A stretch of DNA of 64,000 nt from Kazachstania africana CBS 2517. Taxonomy: Eukaryota; Ascomycota; Saccharomycetes; Saccharomycetales; Saccharomycetaceae. Position numbers and translations under genes: made by a program. Positions 10,500 to 21,398 of this stretch are shown here, piece by piece. Within the stretch, counting starts at the first letter, position 1. The number at the start of each line of letters is the position of its first letter. The notes beneath the pieces are model-generated. The model worked only from the letters and a program-made list of their open reading frames with translations, did not search any database and was not told the origin of the DNA. The stretch lies in the NCBI RefSeq assembly GCF_000304475.1, contig NC_018941.1, positions 682,001 through 746,000 on the forward strand. The letters run 5' to 3'.

Positions 10500-12617
10500 T
10501 TATTTTCTCTTTCGAGCAATTAGAGCGCTCAAAACATCCGTCTTAGGGGTTTTGGTGGTTGCGCTTGTAGATGATCGTGACCGTGGCTTGCGACCTGTGC
10601 TAGAGTTACCTCTTCCTCTTCTAGTAGCCGACTTTCTTGTAGACGTACTTCCTGCAACATTACGATTGGCTGATATGTAATCTTCCTTATCGTCATCACC
10701 ACTTATTGTGATTATATCGTCCTCATCGTTGGCATTGAAGTTATTGAAGGCATCGTTGTTAAGGTCATCCAAATCCTCTTCGGATGATACTACTATCGAT
10801 TCTGACATTGGACGTCTCTTCTCCTTTCGAGTGCTTTGAGATATATTTTTTCTAGCTTTGTGAATGGTTCTAGTTGGTTCAGTATTGTTCCCTTTGTTGA
10901 AAGATGGGATGACTTCCTCATCTGACAGCTCAGGTTCGCTGACTACTTTATTGTCATCATGTGGCTGAGTCTTTGCGGTATTATCATACACATGCTGTGC
11001 AGATAAATCATCAGTTTCAAGGGATGTCTGATAAGAATTTGCCTTCTTAACTTCCCTAATCAAGGATTTTATATCTTCAGGATTCTCTGATTGAAGAAAA
11101 TCTTTATTGGAGGCCAAAATATCAACTTCTTCACCTATTTCATGGTCGATGAACTCTTTTAATGCAGCCTTTTCATCCTTATTTACAAACTTCTTTATCG
11201 CCTCGTGCATGCCAACTTCTGGAAGTAAAGAAAGTTGCATTTTTGTTAACATGTTATTAACAAGATCTTGAATCTCCAGTTCATCATTTCCATTTTGTAA
11301 AACATGTCTTAAATCAGCATCATCTGAACTGGACTTCTTACCTCCAGTCCGTTTTGTAATCTTTTTCTTTTTGAAAAACTGTACAACGTTATTGCTATTA
11401 GCAACTTGTCCAACAAATCTGTTACTAAACCTACGAGGATTTTCAACTTGATAATCCACTATAGAATGGCCATTTTCTGGAGCACTATAGTCGACTCGTA
11501 ATCTGATTAATGGTAATGGCAATTCTGTCAGGCCATCAGTTTCCATACTAGTATTAGGAAGTCCCAGTTTTGCAATTTTCGTTTTGATTTCCTCATTAGC
11601 TTCATTTATCATTTCTTCCACTTGTTGTACTAAGAATTTTGAGATTGACTCCTTGTCATGAGGTCTTAAATATTCTGTCTCTTGCAAAGATATCGTCTTC
11701 ATCTTGAACGTTCTTACTGTATTTAATGGTATTGGAATTAACTTTGGTTGTACACCATATCGTATCTCTAAGATAAATACACTCTTTTCTTGAGCTTCTG
11801 CTTGACTTAGAGATGTTGCTACGGATGAACCAGGCTGTAAAACGTCAAATTTCTTATTTGGATTATGAGCCAAGAAAGGTATGCATTCATGTTCGTGGCC
11901 CCAAACTACCAGATCCAAAAAATCTGGCAAGAATTGTTCTGGTAAAAAGGCGGTATTTGTATGGCCTGTGTGATTCTGATGAACACACATTAAATTGAAC
12001 CATTCATCTTCTCTCATTGTGGGGACATCGAACGAGATACCACCTTCCTTAAATGTTCTAAACAATCGTTCATCTCTCACAGATGCTAAACCATATAGTG
12101 CCAACTTAGTATTACCCTTTTGAAATAACAGTGGTTTTATATTAATCTTATCAGATTCCAGTACTTTTCCAAAATGATTGACAAGTCCACAAACATGTAG
12201 TAAGTCCATGGGATATAATAAAGAATCACCACTTGCGTCATCATGGTTACCGGAAATGGCAAACACTGGTATGGAGATGTTAAAATTAGGATCTTCATAA
12301 TTAACGCTGCTGAATTCATTATAATGTAACACTTGTGATGGATCACTCAATAATTCCAGCTCACAAGGCTTATCACCCATACAAGCCAAACGTAACGACT
12401 TCATTACTTGATACAATGACTTTTTACTTGGCTTATTAACATGGAATAGATCACCAGCTTGTAGCACCATATCAACATTACTATCCTTCGCTATCATCAT
12501 AATTTCATGGAAAGTCTTCCACGAATCATCACCCGTAATAGGGTCATTTTCGTTATACCCAACATGGTTATCAGTAGTAATGAGAATACGTATAGTGTCC
12601 TCATCTGGCAGTTCCAT
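10500..12617 (-). CDS. MRE11: Double-strand-break repair nuclease Mre11
   Basis: Mre11 is the nuclease of the MRX complex (with Rad50 and Xrs2) that processes DNA double-strand breaks, meiotic breaks and telomeres. The phosphoesterase motifs are present in order: [39 protein letters not shown] and VWGHEHEC. The C-terminal third is divergent, acidic and serine-rich and ends in a basic tail with RRGRG and [17 protein letters not shown], as in S. cerevisiae. The frame extends upstream to a TTG at 12626, but the first ATG at 12617 gives 705 residues and aligns with the known start (S. cerevisiae 692). Confidence 0.97.
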   Translation of the reverse strand: MELPDEDTIRILITTDNHVGYNENDPITGDDSWKTFHEIMMIAKDSNVDMVLQAGDLFHVNKPSKKSLYQVMKSLRLACMGDKPCELELLSDPSQVLHYNEFSSVNYEDPNFNISIPVFAISGNHDDASGDSLLYPMDLLHVCGLVNHFGKVLESDKINIKPLLFQKGNTKLALYGLASVRDERLFRTFKEGGISFDVPTMREDEWFNLMCVHQNHTGHTNTAFLPEQFLPDFLDLVVWGHEHECIPFLAHNPNKKFDVLQPGSSVATSLSQAEAQEKSVFILEIRYGVQPKLIPIPLNTVRTFKMKTISLQETEYLRPHDKESISKFLVQQVEEMINEANEEIKTKIAKLGLPNTSMETDGLTELPLPLIRLRVDYSAPENGHSIVDYQVENPRRFSNRFVGQVANSNNVVQFFKKKKITKRTGGKKSSSDDADLRHVLQNGNDELEIQDLVNNMLTKMQLSLLPEVGMHEAIKKFVNKDEKAALKEFIDHEIGEEVDILASNKDFLQSENPEDIKSLIREVKKANSYQTSLETDDLSAQHVYDNTAKTQPHDDNKVVSEPELSDEEVIPSFNKGNNTEPTRTIHKARKNISQSTRKEKRRPMSESIVVSSEEDLDDLNNDAFNNFNANDEDDIITISGDDDKEDYISANRNVAGSTSTRKSATRRGRGNSSTGRKPRSRSSTSATTKTPKTDVLSALIARKRK

Positions 12618-13032
12618 CTGATGCAAGTGACAATGCAGTGGTGTGGATTCCTCTATTAATTAGCCTATACTTTTGGGTAATTTGTTGAAAAAGCTTTAAC
12701 TTTTGCAATGATAATCGGCAGTTCAAATGTTCCAACTACTATACTGCTCACTGTGTCATATACAGCGACTATGCTACGATTGCCCTCCCACGTATTACTA
12801 GTCTTTAACTCATAGAAAAGTAAAAAACGTGTTACACCATTACATTCATCACGCTTGGACTTCTAGTCGACGAAGATCTAAAATTGAACTATGATGACAT
12901 TCGCAATATGGTATCCCTCATTAAGGGCGTTTCAGGAGGCATTGATTAGATATATATGGAGCCATGTTGCTGTGACTGCCGCAGAGTAGAGTCAATCTAG
13001 CTAAAGCGCAAGAGAACTTGATATTACTAAAG
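12618..13032. promoter_or_regulatory. Divergent promoter region MRE11 / RDL1
   Basis: This 415 bp region between two divergent genes presumably carries both promoters. I recognise no specific factor site and no ORF of note. Confidence 0.4.
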
Positions 13033-13431
13033 ATGAAGAGGTTCATTAATGTTCCAGGTGAACTTGAAGAGCAAACGGAGATACACCACTACGATTTCAA
13101 TGACATGAGAGACATTGTTAAAGAGCATAATCCAGACAGAGTGTTGGTGGATGTGCGTGAAACCTCGGAATTTGAAGAGGTTCGAATTCCAGGATCAATA
13201 AACGTTCCATATTGGACGCATCCAGAGGCTTTCACATTGGATGCTGACACCTTTCAGAAAGAATTCCATATTCAAAAGCCAGAATTTGATAAGGAGTTGA
13301 TATTCTTTTGTGGGTCTGGCAAGAGAAGTGCCTATGCTCAACAAGTCGCCAAAGAAAATGGCTATCAGCATACCTCACTATATCCTGGTTCCATGAAAGA
13401 TTGGATATCTCACGGTGGCGCTGAAGACTAG
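13033..13431 (+). CDS. RDL1: Single-domain rhodanese, Rdl1 type
   Basis: This 132-residue protein is a single rhodanese domain. VLVDVRETSEF (about 37-47) and the active-site loop CGSGKRS with Cys93 are the family signatures, and it ends in YPGSMKDWISHGG, matching S. cerevisiae Rdl1 (139 residues, a thiosulfate sulfurtransferase). An in-frame TTG at 13018 precedes the ATG at 13033, which is the likely start. There is no obvious mitochondrial presequence. RDL1 and RDL2 are adjacent here, as YOR285W and YOR286W are in S. cerevisiae, but here they lie between MRE11 and MRPL44, which belong to the chromosome XIII block. Confidence 0.9.
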   Translation: MKRFINVPGELEEQTEIHHYDFNDMRDIVKEHNPDRVLVDVRETSEFEEVRIPGSINVPYWTHPEAFTLDADTFQKEFHIQKPEFDKELIFFCGSGKRSAYAQQVAKENGYQHTSLYPGSMKDWISHGGAED

Positions 13432-13599
13432 ATCTTACTTAACGTATATACATGTTCATATAGCTGGCTTTATAAAAGTGTCCGTAGTTTACGAATCACA
13501 GGTTTGCAATATAATTTGAATTTCGCAAACTTTGAAGAGAATTAGAGACTACCAAAGAAGAGGATCTTGAAGCAACGACGACAATCATTTTCTCTCAGG

Positions 13600-14052
13600 A
13601 TGTTTAGGATAATTGCATTGAATACTGTTAAAGAAGGTGCATTTCGACCATTGTTGCAACCATTGAGAGGGTTTTCTTTCACGTCGATTGCTCTTGCGGC
13701 AAAGATCTATAAATTTGAAGATGTTAAGAAACTGGTACAGAATCCTACAGCTACAAGGAAATTGATTGATGTTAGAGAAGAAAATGAATTTAATGAATTC
13801 AGCATCCCAACTTCCATAAATATACCCATTAAGAAGACACCCGGCGCTCTGGGTCTTTCCACCACGGAGTTCGAGGACCTATTCAAGTTTGCAAAACCAA
13901 ATCAACAGAATGATGAATTGATCTTCTTTTGCTCTAATGGTAAGAGGGCTGAAGCTGCAGAGGAATTGGCAAGATCATATGGATATAAGAATACTGCTGT
14001 ATATCCAGGTTCTGTAACAGAATGGGTATATAAGAACGGTAAAAGCACCTAA
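13600..14052 (+). CDS. RDL2: Mitochondrial rhodanese, Rdl2/Aim42 type
   Basis: This 150-residue protein (S. cerevisiae Rdl2 149) carries a rhodanese domain with LIDVREENEF and the catalytic loop CSNGKRA, Cys111. A basic, acid-free N-terminus (MFRIIALNTVKEGAFRPLLQ, about 35 residues, one Glu) looks like a mitochondrial presequence. The ATG at 13600 is preferred over the upstream in-frame TTG at 13567 because it gives the family length. It lies about 170 bp after RDL1 on the same strand. The two proteins share the fold and C-terminal YPGS motif, so they are probably an old tandem duplication with different cellular addresses. Confidence 0.9.
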   Translation: MFRIIALNTVKEGAFRPLLQPLRGFSFTSIALAAKIYKFEDVKKLVQNPTATRKLIDVREENEFNEFSIPTSINIPIKKTPGALGLSTTEFEDLFKFAKPNQQNDELIFFCSNGKRAEAAEELARSYGYKNTAVYPGSVTEWVYKNGKST

Positions 14053-14163
14053 CCGTATCATGAGAAGTCTATTTGAAATCTTATAGTCACATGTATATAG
14101 CACTTATTTTCATGAATATTTTAAGTTAAAGTATGTACAGGAGAAAATGTATGTTCGTATGAT

Positions 14164-14547
14164 TTATTGTCTTTCGATTAATTCTCTCAATCTCAATTTA
14201 TTGGAGTGGGATTCAAAGGCATTTGCTAACTCTTGAAATGACAAATTTGATGGATTGACTTCAATTTCTTTCTTGTCTTTGAAAATCACCCTTATTAATG
14301 GTTCCTTGTCTGTACCTTCATTCAATATTTCACTTTGGATCTTAGTGCCTGTCAGTCTTTGTGATGGAGGAATTGAGGCTAAAAAAAGCCTTGATGTCTT
14401 GGCTGGTTCGACACGCTCACAGAGTATCGTGTAATGTTAGTACCTTACTCATGTCTCGCCTTCCATTGGGTTAAATCGACACTACATACCTTCTTTACCG
14501 AAGGGATTGAATCTCACTAGAACTTTATTAAAATATTTTGTTATCAT
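14164..14547 (-). CDS. MRPL44: Mitochondrial large-subunit ribosomal protein Mrpl44 (mL53), two exons
   Basis: Exon 1 is 14547-14490 and encodes MITKYFNKVLVRFNPFGKE plus one base; exon 2 is 14402-14164 and continues A-KTSRLFLASIPPSQRLTGTK to a TAA stop at 14166-14164. The joined product is 98 residues, the same as S. cerevisiae Mrpl44. The intron (14403-14489, 87 bp) has 5' GTATGT at 14489-14484, branch point TACTAAC at 14442-14436 and 3' CAG. Neither exon makes a full gene alone. S. cerevisiae YMR225C has an intron in the same gene and lies next to YMR226C, as here. Confidence 0.95.
14403..14489 (-). other. MRPL44: Spliceosomal intron of MRPL44
   Basis: This 87 bp intron has GTATGT at its 5' end, a consensus TACTAAC branch point at 14436-14442, and AG at 14404-14403. 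It interrupts the Ala20 codon after its first base. Confidence 0.93.
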
Positions 14548-14793
14548 TTTGTTTTATCCCATTAAACAATTGATATCTAGCTATCCTCACTACAGAGCAG
14601 TTGAGCAACAATATAATGGCCTTGAGTATTGTCAACCTGTCAGGTTTCCTCGAATTGTTTTTTCGGATGGGTTTGATTAGTTTCCTGATATTCGCTTTTC
14701 GTTGTAGACGTTAAGATCACTGTAAAAACTGGACATACATAATACTATAAAAAGATACGTTACGTAGTAATAGTTTCAAGCTACCAGCTTGCT

Positions 14794-15597
14794 TCAAGAA
14801 CGATGCACGTGGAAAGCAGAGCCTTGACAAGTAGGAAAGATCAATGTATCGGCAATAACTGTATTAGGCTTTCTGGATGTGGAAAACACAATTAATTCAG
14901 CAACATCTTCAGCTTCCAATGCAGTGATACCCTCATAAACAGAATTGGCACGTTTCTCGTCACCTTTATATCTTACAAGTGAGAATTCAGTTTCTACCAA
15001 TCCTGGTGCTATTAATATGACCCTGATACCAGTATCCAGTAATTCTTTTCTTAAACTTTCCGTGAATGCACGAACAGCAAACTTTGAAGCACAATATATA
15101 GACCCAGTTGGATAAGCATCCCTACCAGCAACTGAACCTATATTCACGATGTCACCTGAGTTTTTTTCTTTCAATATTGGTAGAACAGCTTGCGTAACGT
15201 TGATTAAGCCGATGACATTCGTGTCCATCATACCTTTAATATCTTCAATGGCAATGTCACCAACTTTTTCTGAACCTAAGGCTTTACCTGCATTATTCAC
15301 TAGAATATCTATGCTCTTGAACTCCGTTGGTAAGCATTGAAGTAAAGATTTAATTTCTTCAGTGTTACTAACATCCAACTTAGCAACATGAATCTTCACG
15401 TTTGGATACTCTTTCTTCATTTCTTCCTTAATAGCAGCTAGTTTCTCTAATCTTCTAGCCGTCAGAATCAACTTAGCCTGACCATTTGAGGCAAAGAGAT
15501 ATTCCCATGCAGTAGCTTCCCCAATACCGGCAGAAGCACCCGTTATAAGAACGACTTTTCCTGCTAATCTGTCAGCTGCTCTTCTTCCTTGTGACAT
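14794..15597 (-). CDS. NADP-dependent 3-hydroxy acid / serine dehydrogenase, YMR226C type
   Basis: This 267-residue classical short-chain dehydrogenase has exactly the length of S. cerevisiae YMR226C (TMA29). Features are the cofactor loop TGASAGIG at residues 19-26, NNAG at 101-104, and catalytic Ser155, Tyr168 and Lys172 (YCASK). Arg residues after beta-2 (TARRLEKL) fit NADP preference. The S. cerevisiae enzyme oxidises L-allo-threonine, serine and related 3-hydroxy acids in the cytosol. It follows MRPL44 on the same strand, as in S. cerevisiae, but its upstream neighbour is SNF2 instead of TAF7. Confidence 0.93.
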   Translation of the reverse strand: MSQGRRAADRLAGKVVLITGASAGIGEATAWEYLFASNGQAKLILTARRLEKLAAIKEEMKKEYPNVKIHVAKLDVSNTEEIKSLLQCLPTEFKSIDILVNNAGKALGSEKVGDIAIEDIKGMMDTNVIGLINVTQAVLPILKEKNSGDIVNIGSVAGRDAYPTGSIYCASKFAVRAFTESLRKELLDTGIRVILIAPGLVETEFSLVRYKGDEKRANSVYEGITALEAEDVAELIVFSTSRKPNTVIADTLIFPTCQGSAFHVHRS

Positions 15598-15885
15598 TGC
15601 AATGCACTAGAAAGGACTTTATCACTATTTAAGTCAAAAGTGCCCCGAAAAGTGAATTGATATATCCTTGATTGTTTTCGTAGATTTGATAATCTCTCGA
15701 GGATTCGAAATTGATTAATCCGGCGGAACGTGTTTTGATAGAAGAATCTTTATACGTATTTACTAACAAATCTAATAAGTAATTACAATTATGTATTTAA
15801 ATTACAATGAAGGATAATAGACAAGGGAGTGGCCATGTCTAATTTCCTAGTTCGTTATACCAAAATTCATTTAAAAGGAAGTGTC

Positions 15886-18800
15886 TTAGAAAGTGTCTTC
15901 CTCTTCTCCTTGGTTAGGTGTGAACTCATGATCACCAGTCGTTGTTGCCGCTGTGGATACTACTAAAGGGGAACTTGTATATACTTGATCAAACTCTGAG
16001 AAGTCAATTGGGTTAGCGTCCCCTGTGATTTCCCTGTACTTTTCAATAATTTTATCTTCCAGCTCCAGCGAGTCTTGATAAACCAATGAATCCTCTGTAT
16101 TATAAACTCTAGCATTTGCAAACACCAAATGGAAATCTTCGAGAACTTCTTTAACCGAGGTGAACGCCAATGTTTCAATATGATTATTGATATCTTCCAA
16201 TGCCACCGGGTATTTAATTAACAAATAATAATCTGGATAGACACTTCGTGGTGGCTTGATTAAAAAGATGTCCGATAATTTCCTTCCTGACACGTTGGTA
16301 TACTCAAGTACGTAGTTATACAGGAGCCTTACCTTCTCAGAAATCTTTTCTCTTTCTTCGACAGGAACCGTATTAGATGGTATCCTCAGGTATTGCAATC
16401 CATTCTTTGTTTTTGGAGGACGACCACGACCTCTGCCACGTCCTCGTATGCGTCCACGAGCTTTCCCACGCCCTCTACCCCTTGTAGAGGTTCTAGCAGA
16501 TTTGATAGACGTTTTTCCCGAAGTTGTAGAAGTGTGAGTATTGTTGGGTTCAATCTCAGGTGATGGAGATGTTGTTTGGATTGCTTCGTTTTGCAGTTCG
16601 TCTCTGATGGAGGGACTTGTTGGGATATTGCTATCCTCATCTTCATCCAGCTTTAGCTTTTTCTGCCTTATACGATGCTTGTTAATCTTTCTCTTTCTTG
16701 ATTCCTCATCGAGTTCTTCAAAAAACTCATCCTGTTCATCAATAATACCGCTAGGTTCTACAGTCTGTATTTCCGAGGGCGTTTCTTGAGCTTTCTTATC
16801 CTCATCATCATCGCTTAGTTCGAACTGTTTCAACCACTGGGCTTCCGATATATCAGAATAAGTAGTTCTCTTACGTTCTCTTGTACCCCTACCACTATAT
16901 TGAGCGGCTGCCTCCGACTCTTCTCGCTCTAATTCAGCACCAATATCTTGACTATAAATGCTTGGCAATTCAGCTTTTTCCATCAGCCTGCTCTTTAAAT
17001 TGACCTCTTTGTCTTTCTCGTTTCTATCGCTGTCAATTTTACTGAATATACCCATTTCGTCATCATTTCTTGCCAAAAGTTCATTTAGACGGTTATCACC
17101 AAACTCTTCTTCTTCTTCTTCAATACCATTTGATATTCTCTTTTTACGTTCTTCTTCAGCCTCCAAAAGGGATCTCAATAATGCTTCTTGTTCCTCAGAA
17201 GTAGACTTATTATCGAATTTACCCGCTTGAATAACTTTACCATCAATATCAAGCTTTTTGTGAGCTCTTTCCAGAATGACTTCCTCCACAGAATGTTCCG
17301 TAATTAATCTCAAGATTCTAACTTCATTCTTCTGTCCAATTCTATGAGCTCTATCTTGTGCTTGTAAATCTTGATGCGGATTCCAATCAGTATCAAAAAT
17401 AATAACAGTATCAGCGGTTTGAAGATTTAAACCTAAACCACCAGCCCTCGTAGAAAGAATAAAACAGAAGTATTCCGAGTCCGGGGCATTAAACAACTTT
17501 AAAAGTTGACTACGATCGTCAGACTTCGTGTGACCATCTAATCTTAAATATTTAATGTCCATCAGTCTTAAGAAATCTTCCATAATATCCATTATTTGAG
17601 TCATTTGGAAGAAAATCAACACTCTATGATTGGTAGCTTTCAATTTAGGAAGTACACGTTGTAGGAGTTCAAATTTTCCCGCTACTCGCCATATATTCAA
17701 ATTAGTTTCTCTTGTTGGATTAACTTGATCCTCCACTTCCTCAAATACAAAGGGATGGTTACAGATCTTTTTTAACTGCATTATCTGATTGTTGAAACCA
17801 CGTAAGCCAACCATCTTTTTATTGGTATGATCACCAACAAATAATCTGCGGTGCTTGAGCATTTGTTGATACAGAGTTTCTTGTAAACCACTCATCTTAC
17901 ATTTGATCACCACTTCAACCTTATCTGGTAATTCACTCTCTACATCCTTTTTTAATCTACGCAATAGGAAGGGACGTAGAACTTTATGTAGTCTTCTAAT
18001 GACTAGTAATGTTTCTTCTTCACTTAGTTCAATTTTATCTTGACCACCAGTGTTGGCAAAGGGCGTGTTAAACCATTCGTCAAACGATTTAACGGAGTTG
18101 AAAATTTTGGGTAGCACGAAATTCAGAAGAGCCCATAATTCTGGTAAGTTATTTTGCAATGGAGTACCTGTTAAAATCAATCTATAGTCAGAATGATAAA
18201 ATGTATTCAATGTTAACGACAGTTTCGACTGAGCATTTTTCATTCTATGACCTTCATCGATAATCATATGAACCCATTTAACTTTTGAAAGAATAGCTTT
18301 TTCTTTTATGATATATTCAAAAGTTGTCAGAAGTACATCAAACTCACCTGCTTTAACTTGGCTTTGTTTAGACTTTCTTTCTGCTGGCGAGCCCTTGTAT
18401 GCTATGGTTCGTAAGGTAGGTGCCCATTTAATAAATTCATTACTCCAATTAGATAGTGTCGATAAGGGTACAATAACCAAGAAAGGGCCATGGACATTTT
18501 TAGCCTCGTATAAATGGGTCAATAAAGAGATTGTCTGGATAGTTTTACCCAAACCCATCTCATCTGCCAATATACCGTTCAGATGATTGTTGAATAATGA
18601 AACCATCCATTGCAGACCTTTCAATTGATATTCTTTCAAAGTACCTCCAACCAAGATGGTAGGTTGCTGTGTTATCTCTTCTTTAATCTTATGAGCAACA
18701 TTATAATAATCTATATTTTCTTGTTCTTCTTCGTCGTCCTCATATTTTGGCTCATTGGGCATAGAACCTTCGGGGCCCTCAGAGTCCTCATTAATATGCG

Positions 18801-20847
18801 ACTCAATCATATCTTTGGTATATTTCTGTTGATCTTTTACGGCCTTTGTTAAAGAATCTAAAAATGCATTCGTCTGTTTTAATAAATGTGTAATTCTTGT
18901 ATCTTTGGTCTGATCTAACAGTTTGATATAAGCTTCTTCATCATTTGCCTTTAAAGCCTGCAAACGTTCTTTTGCTTTCCTTTCCTGCCTTTTTTGTTCG
19001 TCTTTTTCCAGATTACCATGCAAAGTTACCAGCTTACCACCAAACTTTATTCTTCTATGTCTCCTGTCAATTCGTTCATTGAACCGGACGATGGAAGAAT
19101 TTGCAATGGCAGCAAGCCTAACAGTTCTTTCTTTTTGTTGTTTCTTATAATGGAGCAGTTCATGTTTTTTATATAGTTCATTTGTGAGGAAAGTATCTTG
19201 AATATTGATATTTCTAATTTTTGAAAGAAAATTTGGATGTGTATTAGTTAAAAGAGAATTTTGGTACCATTCAAATTGTAAAAGGTGACCTCTGACGGCT
19301 TTTTGTAACGGCAGTAGTTGTAATGCATAATAGTCATAAAGGGCATCTTCTTTTGTTTTGTCATCAGTTGATTCATCAAGTGTTTTTGTCAAACAATCAT
19401 CGACTGCAGTATCCAAATTTAACGCTACTAAAGTCTGGTAAATCTCAGCTGCAGCATGTACATCAACACCATCGGGAAGTATACCTGGCTGAATGTTCAA
19501 TTTTGGATTTTGGGAAGTCGGAAAGAGACTATTATAATCAATTGGCGATTCAGGTAGGGTAGGAAGAGTGAATGAGTCTACCATAATATCGGCATCCTCA
19601 ATATCTATAACTTTTTCCAGTGAAGGGTGTAAATTCCGGAAGACGTTTACTGGTACGGGAGGAACTGGTTTTGGCGGCTGTTGATCTATTTGGTTTTTTT
19701 TGTTTTGCTTTTCAATATGTTGCTTTGTGTTTGTATGGATCTGTGTCATCTTCGATTCTTCTCTTACAGATTTGTTATCATTGACAGGGCCATTATTTCT
19801 TATGTTCTTATTCAGGTCATTTTCTTCTACTCCAGCTGATATCTTGTTAGATTGCTTCTTCTCATCCTTCTGCTTAACAGGAGGAGATATACCCTGAGGT
19901 TTGTTAACTTGTGATTGGCTTTGCGATGGTGGTACTTGCTGAGGATTTCCTATGGCTTGAGCAGGCTTCTGCTGTTGCTTAGTTCTGACGTACTCACCAA
20001 GGGTCATTAACATCTTTCGAAAATCTGGCGGATTATTCATAGATTTTTGTATTACATTTTGGTATTCAAAAGGAACCGGTTGATGGTTAACTAAACACTT
20101 TAATGAGCCAATCTGGGCTTTGAGTAGATCAGATTGTTCCTGAGTGAAAATGTTCGTATGTTTTTGTAATGTTTGTTGCTCGTGTTGAGTTTGTTGCGTT
20201 AACGGTGTCTGTTGTGATAATTGAGCCTGTTGCGCCAACTGTGCTTGTTGTAATAAGTGTGCTTGATGCGATTGTAGGTTTGATATATGTGCATTACTCC
20301 TTGAGTTATCGACAGTCTTCGGGCTTGTGGCAATACTCTGTCTATGGGAAATTGAAGATGCGATATTATTATTCGGATTTTGACTTGTGGGTGATCTTAC
20401 GCTGTCTTCCATTGCTCCATTTTGAGATTTGTACGCGGATGACATAGAATCTTGTTGGTTCATAGAAGATGAATGGATAGATCCATTTGGTATCGCTGCA
20501 TTTTCAGCAAGAGGTGAACTGTTATTTACAGGATTTAGTGGTAATTGTTGTTGTCCTTGGCTAGAAAGAGGCAGTTGTGAGTTATCAACATTCTGAGGAG
20601 CAGAATGAGAAGCATTTGGCAATTCCTGAGGTGTTGTTTTGTCTGGTTGGCTGTTGCTTTGTTGTCTTTGTCGCAGTTCTTGTTGTTGCTGTTGTTTAGC
20701 AGCTGTCTGAAGAATTTTTGTAAAGTAAATAAACTCTGGTACATTGGGTGCATTCTCACCGTGTTCGTTACGGAGTTGTTGCCACCTTAAATAGCAACGA
20801 TTAATTTCTTCCTTAGAAAGTGGTCGATCGGGTACAGTAATGTCCAT
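15886..20847 (-). CDS. SNF2: SWI/SNF chromatin-remodelling ATPase Snf2
   Basis: This 1653-residue catalytic subunit of SWI/SNF slides and evicts nucleosomes with ATP. In order: a Q-rich N-terminus with a QAQL-type repeat run (about 195-225), a QLQ-type domain (about 233-275), an HSA region with the basic helix KKHELLHYKKQQKERTVRL (about 560-600), the helicase core with Walker A DEMGLGKT near 762 and DEGH near 863, helicase motifs VI (QAQDRAHRIGQ), the SnAC region, an AT-hook segment rich in RGRGRG (about 1455-1485) and a C-terminal bromodomain (about 1510-1620). The N-terminal CYLRWQQLRNEHG and the overall length (S. cerevisiae Snf2 1703, Sth1 1359) identify Snf2 and not Sth1. In S. cerevisiae it is YOR290C, on the other duplicate block. 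Confidence 0.97.
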   Translation of the reverse strand: MDITVPDRPLSKEEINRCYLRWQQLRNEHGENAPNVPEFIYFTKILQTAAKQQQQQELRQRQQSNSQPDKTTPQELPNASHSAPQNVDNSQLPLSSQGQQQLPLNPVNNSSPLAENAAIPNGSIHSSSMNQQDSMSSAYKSQNGAMEDSVRSPTSQNPNNNIASSISHRQSIATSPKTVDNSRSNAHISNLQSHQAHLLQQAQLAQQAQLSQQTPLTQQTQHEQQTLQKHTNIFTQEQSDLLKAQIGSLKCLVNHQPVPFEYQNVIQKSMNNPPDFRKMLMTLGEYVRTKQQQKPAQAIGNPQQVPPSQSQSQVNKPQGISPPVKQKDEKKQSNKISAGVEENDLNKNIRNNGPVNDNKSVREESKMTQIHTNTKQHIEKQNKKNQIDQQPPKPVPPVPVNVFRNLHPSLEKVIDIEDADIMVDSFTLPTLPESPIDYNSLFPTSQNPKLNIQPGILPDGVDVHAAAEIYQTLVALNLDTAVDDCLTKTLDESTDDKTKEDALYDYYALQLLPLQKAVRGHLLQFEWYQNSLLTNTHPNFLSKIRNINIQDTFLTNELYKKHELLHYKKQQKERTVRLAAIANSSIVRFNERIDRRHRRIKFGGKLVTLHGNLEKDEQKRQERKAKERLQALKANDEEAYIKLLDQTKDTRITHLLKQTNAFLDSLTKAVKDQQKYTKDMIESHINEDSEGPEGSMPNEPKYEDDEEEQENIDYYNVAHKIKEEITQQPTILVGGTLKEYQLKGLQWMVSLFNNHLNGILADEMGLGKTIQTISLLTHLYEAKNVHGPFLVIVPLSTLSNWSNEFIKWAPTLRTIAYKGSPAERKSKQSQVKAGEFDVLLTTFEYIIKEKAILSKVKWVHMIIDEGHRMKNAQSKLSLTLNTFYHSDYRLILTGTPLQNNLPELWALLNFVLPKIFNSVKSFDEWFNTPFANTGGQDKIELSEEETLLVIRRLHKVLRPFLLRRLKKDVESELPDKVEVVIKCKMSGLQETLYQQMLKHRRLFVGDHTNKKMVGLRGFNNQIMQLKKICNHPFVFEEVEDQVNPTRETNLNIWRVAGKFELLQRVLPKLKATNHRVLIFFQMTQIMDIMEDFLRLMDIKYLRLDGHTKSDDRSQLLKLFNAPDSEYFCFILSTRAGGLGLNLQTADTVIIFDTDWNPHQDLQAQDRAHRIGQKNEVRILRLITEHSVEEVILERAHKKLDIDGKVIQAGKFDNKSTSEEQEALLRSLLEAEEERKKRISNGIEEEEEEFGDNRLNELLARNDDEMGIFSKIDSDRNEKDKEVNLKSRLMEKAELPSIYSQDIGAELEREESEAAAQYSGRGTRERKRTTYSDISEAQWLKQFELSDDDEDKKAQETPSEIQTVEPSGIIDEQDEFFEELDEESRKRKINKHRIRQKKLKLDEDEDSNIPTSPSIRDELQNEAIQTTSPSPEIEPNNTHTSTTSGKTSIKSARTSTRGRGRGKARGRIRGRGRGRGRPPKTKNGLQYLRIPSNTVPVEEREKISEKVRLLYNYVLEYTNVSGRKLSDIFLIKPPRSVYPDYYLLIKYPVALEDINNHIETLAFTSVKEVLEDFHLVFANARVYNTEDSLVYQDSLELEDKIIEKYREITGDANPIDFSEFDQVYTSSPLVVSTAATTTGDHEFTPNQGEEEDTF

Positions 20848-21194
20848 ATTGACTAGATGAACCTTTATATTTCAAACACTGGATAGCTGAACTTCAAAAT
20901 TTGGCTCTATATAAAAAAATTAGGGCAGTCCTAGAATAAGTCAATAACTTCTAGTGAGCAAAAGCTATTAAATTTATTTTCCGTTTAAAGATTCTAATAA
21001 TAACAGCTGTATGCAACCTTCCAACCTTTGTTTATAAATAAGAGTCCATCTAAAGATGGCTTCTTTAATTCATTCCCACATTCCAAAATTTATCGTCAAC
21101 GCGAAATTATTAAAAACAATCGCTCTGTACGATCCCTCTCAATAGATGAAACTATATTGAATAATAAATCTTAATATGCGTATATAAATGCCAC
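20848..21194. promoter_or_regulatory. SNF2 upstream region and TAF7 3' end
   Basis: This 347 bp spacer lies between two minus-strand genes. It is AT-rich and no factor site was recognised. Confidence 0.4.
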
Positions 21195-21366
21195 TTAGTC
21201 GTCTGCCTCTGCACCGAAAAGCATCATCATGTCCAGATCCTCCTGATCCAGTCCTTGCTCTTCGTTATCTGCCACTTGGGCGGCATTTGCTCCGGCAGAA
21301 AATTGTTCCTCATCATTGTCCTCCTCCTCTTCTTCTTCTTCATCATCATCTTCCTCTTCTTCTTCC

Positions 21367-21398
<32 letters not shown>

